A stretch of DNA of 64,000 nucleotides, from assembly GCA_046346845.1 (NCBI GenBank), contig JAXMHH010000003.1, positions 310,001-374,000 of the forward strand. The letters run 5' to 3'. A program made the translations under genes and the position numbers. Below are positions 60,738-64,000 of the stretch, one piece after another. The DNA is from DSSB01 sp046346845 (GTDB lineage: Bacteria; UBA10199; DSSB01). How positions within the stretch are numbered: position 1 is the stretch's first letter; each line of letters opens with the position of its first letter. The notes under the pieces are model-generated. The model was given only the letters and a program-made list of their open reading frames with translations. It ran no database searches and was not told the origin of the DNA.

Positions 60738-62399
60738 ATGCAAAAACACCAACTCAAAACCGTCGGCCGGATCCTGGCCATGGCCTTGTTCCTGGGCCAG
60801 GGACTGCTTGCCGGCTGTACCGGAAGCGGGAACGGGGTGTTCTCGGGTCCCACCGCCGATTTCGGCGACGCCCCCGATCATCTCCCCAGCGGCTACGCCT
60901 CGGGCATCACCGCGAACTTTCCGAGCCGCAACTCGGAAAACGGGGCCCATCACCTCGACCTCGGCGATTCCGCCTTCGGAGCGCTGAATCCGGACGGCTC
61001 GCTCCCGGTCAGCGCCGAGAACGACGCCGTGGATCCCGCGGATGCGGACAAGGTGCAGAACATCGACGAGCCGAGCGGGGCCAGCGACTTCGACAAGCGC
61101 GACGACGGCCTGCTCACCACCATGATCGCACCGGGGGTGGTGAACAACTTAAGCTTCCTGGTCTCGGTCGCGGCGAGCGCCCCCGCCAAGACCCGCTACG
61201 TCAACGTCTTGATGGACTGCAATCACGACGGCGAATGGAGCGGAACCGACCTGAACGGCGCCGAGGAGCACGCCATCAAGAATCTGCCGGTGATCGTGCC
61301 GCCAGGCACCACCATGCCGGTGATCAGCCCCGATTTCCTCGGTTGTCTCGACACCAATCCCATCTGGATCCGGATGACCTTGACCGACGAGCCGATCGAC
61401 CTGAGCGCCTTTCCCAATGGCTGGGACGGTCGCGGGGAATTCCAGGGGGGCGAGACCGAGGACTACCTCCTCTCCGACCATGTCGCCCTCATCCTGCCCG
61501 GCCCCGGGGTCAAGGGAGGCAAGGGTCCGAATCCATTTCCTCCCCCTCCCCCGCCTCCCCCGCCCTTTCCCCCGCCCCCAGGCGGCGGTGGTGGTGGTGG
61601 CGGCGGTGGCGGCGGGGCCTGCGAATTCTGGAAGGCCTACAACGTCACCTTGTGCAAGGGCGCCTCGCGACGCTTCCTCGCCCTGATCGACGGCTTCGCC
61701 CCGGACTCGGTGACGGCCAAGAGCAACGACTCGAGCGTGGCCTCGGTGGAGGTCGATGAGGCCAACGTCACGATCAAGGCAGAAGGCGAAGGCGAGACCA
61801 CGATTAATGTCGACGTCGTCGCCGACGGCTGCACCTACCACCTCACGATCCACGTGAAGGTCAAGAAGTGTGAGCCGGCGCCGAAGATCGAGTGCTGCAA
61901 TGCGGCCCAGATCGCCAAGGATCCTTCCCGCTGCAAGAACTGCCACGTCGTGGGCTGGAAGATCCACACCAACGAGACCCCCGCCGGCGGCGGGAGCTCC
62001 GCGGACGGAGGCATCGAGGAGACGGGCTCGCAGGGCGACACCTCAGGCGACATCAGCAAAAGCACGGTCGTGATGGTCGGAAACGTCATCAAGATCATCA
62101 CCACCTACTACAAATGCGATCCCTGTCCCGAGGCGGCCATCCCGGGCGTCGACAGCGACGGCGACGGCATCCCGGACGAGTTGGATCCCTATCCCTACGA
62201 GTGCTACAACCCGCAGGCGCCTCACAGCTACGAAGAACAGCTCTACGTCGACAGTTTCTTCGACGTGTTCTTCCCGGTGAACAACGATCACGGGATTTAC
62301 GATGAGCGTTACTTCGAAGAGCGGCCACCCCAGCAAACGCCGCAATACCCGACGGAGACTCGGGTCGACACCCAAGTCGGACCGGTGATCATCCACTAA
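60738..62399 (+). CDS. GEVED-type lipoprotein with Pro/Gly hinge and Cys-rich end
   Basis: The 553-residue product has TTGGAGGG before its ATG and a lipoprotein signal (LFLGQGLLAGC). Residues about 35-250 resemble a GEVED-type beta domain: DFGDAPDHLPSGY at the start, DCNHDGEW in the middle and GETEDYLLSD at the end. A hinge of about 40 residues is almost pure Pro then Gly. Residues about 290-375 look like a Big-type sandwich (SVTAKSNDSSVASVEVD; GETTINVDV). A Cys-rich region (IECCNAAQ, SRCKNCHVV, YYKCDPCPE) is followed by DSDGDGIPDELDPYP, a thrombospondin-3-type calcium motif. It is surface- or periplasm-facing. Probably activated by the divergent sigma-54 regulator. Confidence 0.82.
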   Translation: MQKHQLKTVGRILAMALFLGQGLLAGCTGSGNGVFSGPTADFGDAPDHLPSGYASGITANFPSRNSENGAHHLDLGDSAFGALNPDGSLPVSAENDAVDPADADKVQNIDEPSGASDFDKRDDGLLTTMIAPGVVNNLSFLVSVAASAPAKTRYVNVLMDCNHDGEWSGTDLNGAEEHAIKNLPVIVPPGTTMPVISPDFLGCLDTNPIWIRMTLTDEPIDLSAFPNGWDGRGEFQGGETEDYLLSDHVALILPGPGVKGGKGPNPFPPPPPPPPPFPPPPGGGGGGGGGGGGACEFWKAYNVTLCKGASRRFLALIDGFAPDSVTAKSNDSSVASVEVDEANVTIKAEGEGETTINVDVVADGCTYHLTIHVKVKKCEPAPKIECCNAAQIAKDPSRCKNCHVVGWKIHTNETPAGGGSSADGGIEETGSQGDTSGDISKSTVVMVGNVIKIITTYYKCDPCPEAAIPGVDSDGDGIPDELDPYPYECYNPQAPHSYEEQLYVDSFFDVFFPVNNDHGIYDERYFEERPPQQTPQYPTETRVDTQVGPVIIH

Positions 62400-62416
62400 G
62401 CGGAATCACCCCGAAG

Positions 62417-62451
62417 GGCCGCCGGAGCTCGAGCTCCGGCGGCCTTTTTTT
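62417..62451 (+). terminator. Rho-independent terminator after the GEVED lipoprotein gene
   Basis: A perfect 14-bp self-complementary stem (GGCCGCCGGAGCTC and its complement) is followed by seven T, 18 bp after the stop codon. Confidence 0.92.
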
Positions 62452-62631
62452 ATTCAAAGAAATATATTGTTTTTCAATGAGTTAAGCTTGGATTTTTCAA
62501 AAAAAACAAGGCCTCGGGAGATTTTCCTCAAAACGAGGATCATTTGGAGTTATCTTGAGGTTTAATCTCTCGGAGCCCTTGGAAAAATCTCGCTGCGCCT
62601 TTGGAAACATGTCTGGCCTAAGGAAAAGACC

Positions 62632-63042
62632 ATGAAAAAAATTCTTTTCTATCTTGCCTCCCTTTTCGCCCTCTTGAGCGTCGTCACCTGGTACGGCTGC
62701 GGCGGCGGGGCACCTCCCGCCTCGATTCCCGCGCCGGTCACCCAACTCATGACCATCAGTCCGCCCGATCCCACCGGGGCCGTGACCATCAGCGGCCAAC
62801 CCGGCGCGGCCTTGGCCAATGCCAACATCGAGGCGCGCAACGTCAACCAAGTCGGGCCCTTCACTTGGCTCAAGGAGCTCTTGATCCGCTCGGCCTTCGC
62901 GCAGATCTTCACCGCGCAGACGACGGCCGACGCGCAAGGCGCCTTCACCTTGTTGATCGACGGAGCCAGCGGCGACCGGATCGACATCCGCCAAGAATTG
63001 AACGGGGATTTCAGCGCGCCGGTGACCTTGACGGTGCCTTGA
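62632..63042 (+). CDS. Small lipoprotein with carboxypeptidase-regulatory-like domain
   Basis: The 136-residue product has a lipoprotein leader (MKKILFYLASLFALLSVV ... YGCGGG). The mature part is a single beta sandwich of the type seen in carboxypeptidase regulatory-like repeats: GAVTISGQPGAALANANIEA, TADAQGAFTLLIDG and DRIDIRQEL. Its 3' end overlaps the convergent rsmA gene by 32 bp. Role unknown. Confidence 0.78.
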   Translation: MKKILFYLASLFALLSVVTWYGCGGGAPPASIPAPVTQLMTISPPDPTGAVTISGQPGAALANANIEARNVNQVGPFTWLKELLIRSAFAQIFTAQTTADAQGAFTLLIDGASGDRIDIRQELNGDFSAPVTLTVP

Positions 63043-63814
63043 ACAAGGCCACCCATTGCTCGAGGCTCAATTCCTCGGCTCGCGCCTGGGGATTGGCGCC
63101 AAGGGAGTGGAGCCTCGCCTCAACTTCCTCCGCCGAGACACCCCCCAAGGCATGACGCAAATTTTGCCTCAGCATCTTGCGGCGCTGGGCGAAGCCCGCG
63201 TGCAGCAAGACCTCGAAATCCAGCCATTGCGCCTCGGGCAGCAGCGGGGCCTCGCGCTTGCGAAACCTTAACACCAAGCTCTCCACCTTGGGCGGGGGTT
63301 TAAAGGCCGAAGGCGGCACCAGGCAAACCGGGCGGCCCTCGGCGGCCAATTGGGTGAAGACGCTGAGCGAGCCGTAGTCCTTGCAGCGCGGTTCCGCCAG
63401 CAGCCGGGCCCCGACTTCTTTCTGGAACATCAAGACCAAGAGGGTCCCGGGGGGCACGGCCCGGAGCAGCTTCGTGAAGATCGCGGTCCCGACGTTGTAG
63501 GGGAGATTCGAGACCACCTTGAAAGCGGGGGCCAAGCGGGCCTGGAGCTCCCGCCAGTCGCATTCCAAAAAATCCCCTTCCACTACCTCCACCTTCCCTT
63601 CCTGAAACTCCCCCCGCAGCCAGGCGGCCAGCTCCCGGTCTTTTTCGACCAAGACCAGGCGTCCAACCCGTTCCGCGAGCGGGCGGGTCAGGGCGCCGCG
63701 GCCGGGGCCGATCTCTAGGACGACGTCCTCCGGGTTCGGCTCCAGGGCGCGCAGGATCTTCTGGATCACGGCGAAGCGGGAGAGAAAATGTTGGCCGAGG
63801 GATTTCTTGGGCAT
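63011..63814 (-). CDS. rsmA: 16S rRNA dimethyladenosine transferase
   Basis: It dimethylates two adjacent adenosines in the 3'-terminal hairpin of 16S rRNA, using SAM, late in 30S assembly. The 267-residue protein shows KKSLGQHFLSRF, the SAM motif LEIGPGRGALTRPL, EVVEGDFLECDW and the catalytic SNLPYNVGTAIFTKLL, then FKPPPKVESLVLRF. The ATG shares its A with the tsaD stop codon, so translation is coupled. Confidence 0.97.
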   Translation of the reverse strand: MPKKSLGQHFLSRFAVIQKILRALEPNPEDVVLEIGPGRGALTRPLAERVGRLVLVEKDRELAAWLRGEFQEGKVEVVEGDFLECDWRELQARLAPAFKVVSNLPYNVGTAIFTKLLRAVPPGTLLVLMFQKEVGARLLAEPRCKDYGSLSVFTQLAAEGRPVCLVPPSAFKPPPKVESLVLRFRKREAPLLPEAQWLDFEVLLHAGFAQRRKMLRQNLRHALGGVSAEEVEARLHSLGANPQARAEELSLEQWVALFKAPSRSPAR

Positions 63815-64000
63815 CAGGCCGGGTTCCCCAGCGGCAGGCGCGCGGCCGCATTGAGCGTCAGCGGATGGGCTTGGCCGGCGGCCAGGTATTTTTCGCCGGT
63901 AAAGGCGATCATCGCGCCGTTGTCGGTGCAGTACTTGGGGGCGGGCAAGACCAGCGGAATGCCGTGGGCGGCGGCGACCTCGCGCAGGGCCTCGCGCAGG
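63814..64000 (-). CDS. tsaD: C-terminal end of TsaD, tRNA threonylcarbamoyladenosine synthase subunit
   Basis: Only the last 61 codons are inside the window. They include PKYCTDNGAMIAFTGEKYL, the conserved C-terminal metal/nucleotide motif of TsaD/Kae1, and end in a TGA at 63816-63814. TsaD transfers the threonylcarbamoyl group to A37 of ANN-decoding tRNAs. It overlaps the rsmA start by one base. Confidence 0.93.
   Translation of the reverse strand, partial: LREALREVAAAHGIPLVLPAPKYCTDNGAMIAFTGEKYLAAGQAHPLTLNAAARLPLGNPA

Overview
The window is GC-rich (the only strongly AT-rich stretch is about 60.54-60.69 kb) and densely coded. It reads as chromosome from a Gram-negative bacterium of deltaproteobacterial character. 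The evidence is an outer-membrane DUF481 protein, several lipoproteins with N-terminal Cys boxes, a periplasmic lytic transglycosylase, a sigma-54 enhancer-binding protein, eukaryote-like Ser/Thr kinases, and FHA and PP2C domains. No rRNA, tRNA, CRISPR array, phage or complete insertion sequence was seen. The taxonomic placement is inference.

Layout. 0-7.2 kb: a truncated gene (possibly radical SAM), small exported and membrane proteins, a thioesterase, an amidohydrolase, a CehA/McbA-like lipoprotein and a HEAT-repeat protein. 7.25-10.2 kb: an Hsp20 chaperone followed by two terminators, then a 745-residue membrane protein related to the giant proteins further on. 10.3-20.3 kb: a leftward sulfur and threonine block. 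A SAM-I riboswitch is followed by cysK, thrC, a NIL-domain protein, a CysM-like synthase, a JAMM peptidase and a MoaD/CysO-like sulfur carrier, then an HdeD-like protein, an alcohol dehydrogenase, a membrane Ser/Thr kinase, a DUF481 protein and sat. 20.4-26.4 kb, rightward: a metallopeptidase/propeller/beta-barrel protein, a 140-bp MITE, an Slt transglycosylase and a Tyr-rich exported protein.

26.4-52.5 kb is the outstanding region: three adjacent leftward genes for giant paralogous proteins of 2028, 2752 and 3453 residues, with a decayed gene between the first two. All three share an N-terminal module and a hydrophobic helical module. They then diverge: one carries serial FHA-like domains, one a PP2C phosphatase, and one about 1400 residues of coiled coil, a PP2C phosphatase, a possible J domain and serial FHA domains. 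The two longest share an unusual leader hairpin. With two Ser/Thr kinases elsewhere in the window, this looks like an undescribed phospho-signalling or scaffold system.

52.7-60.5 kb: an operon-like leftward series of a 1343-residue kinase/ATPase/TPR/sigma-54 activator with tandem Fis-type helix-turn-helix motifs, a deoxynucleoside kinase, panB, panC and an amidohydrolase-fold protein that lacks metal ligands. Divergent from the activator, behind a good sigma-54 promoter, is a GEVED-type lipoprotein. 62.6-64 kb: a small lipoprotein, rsmA and the end of tsaD.
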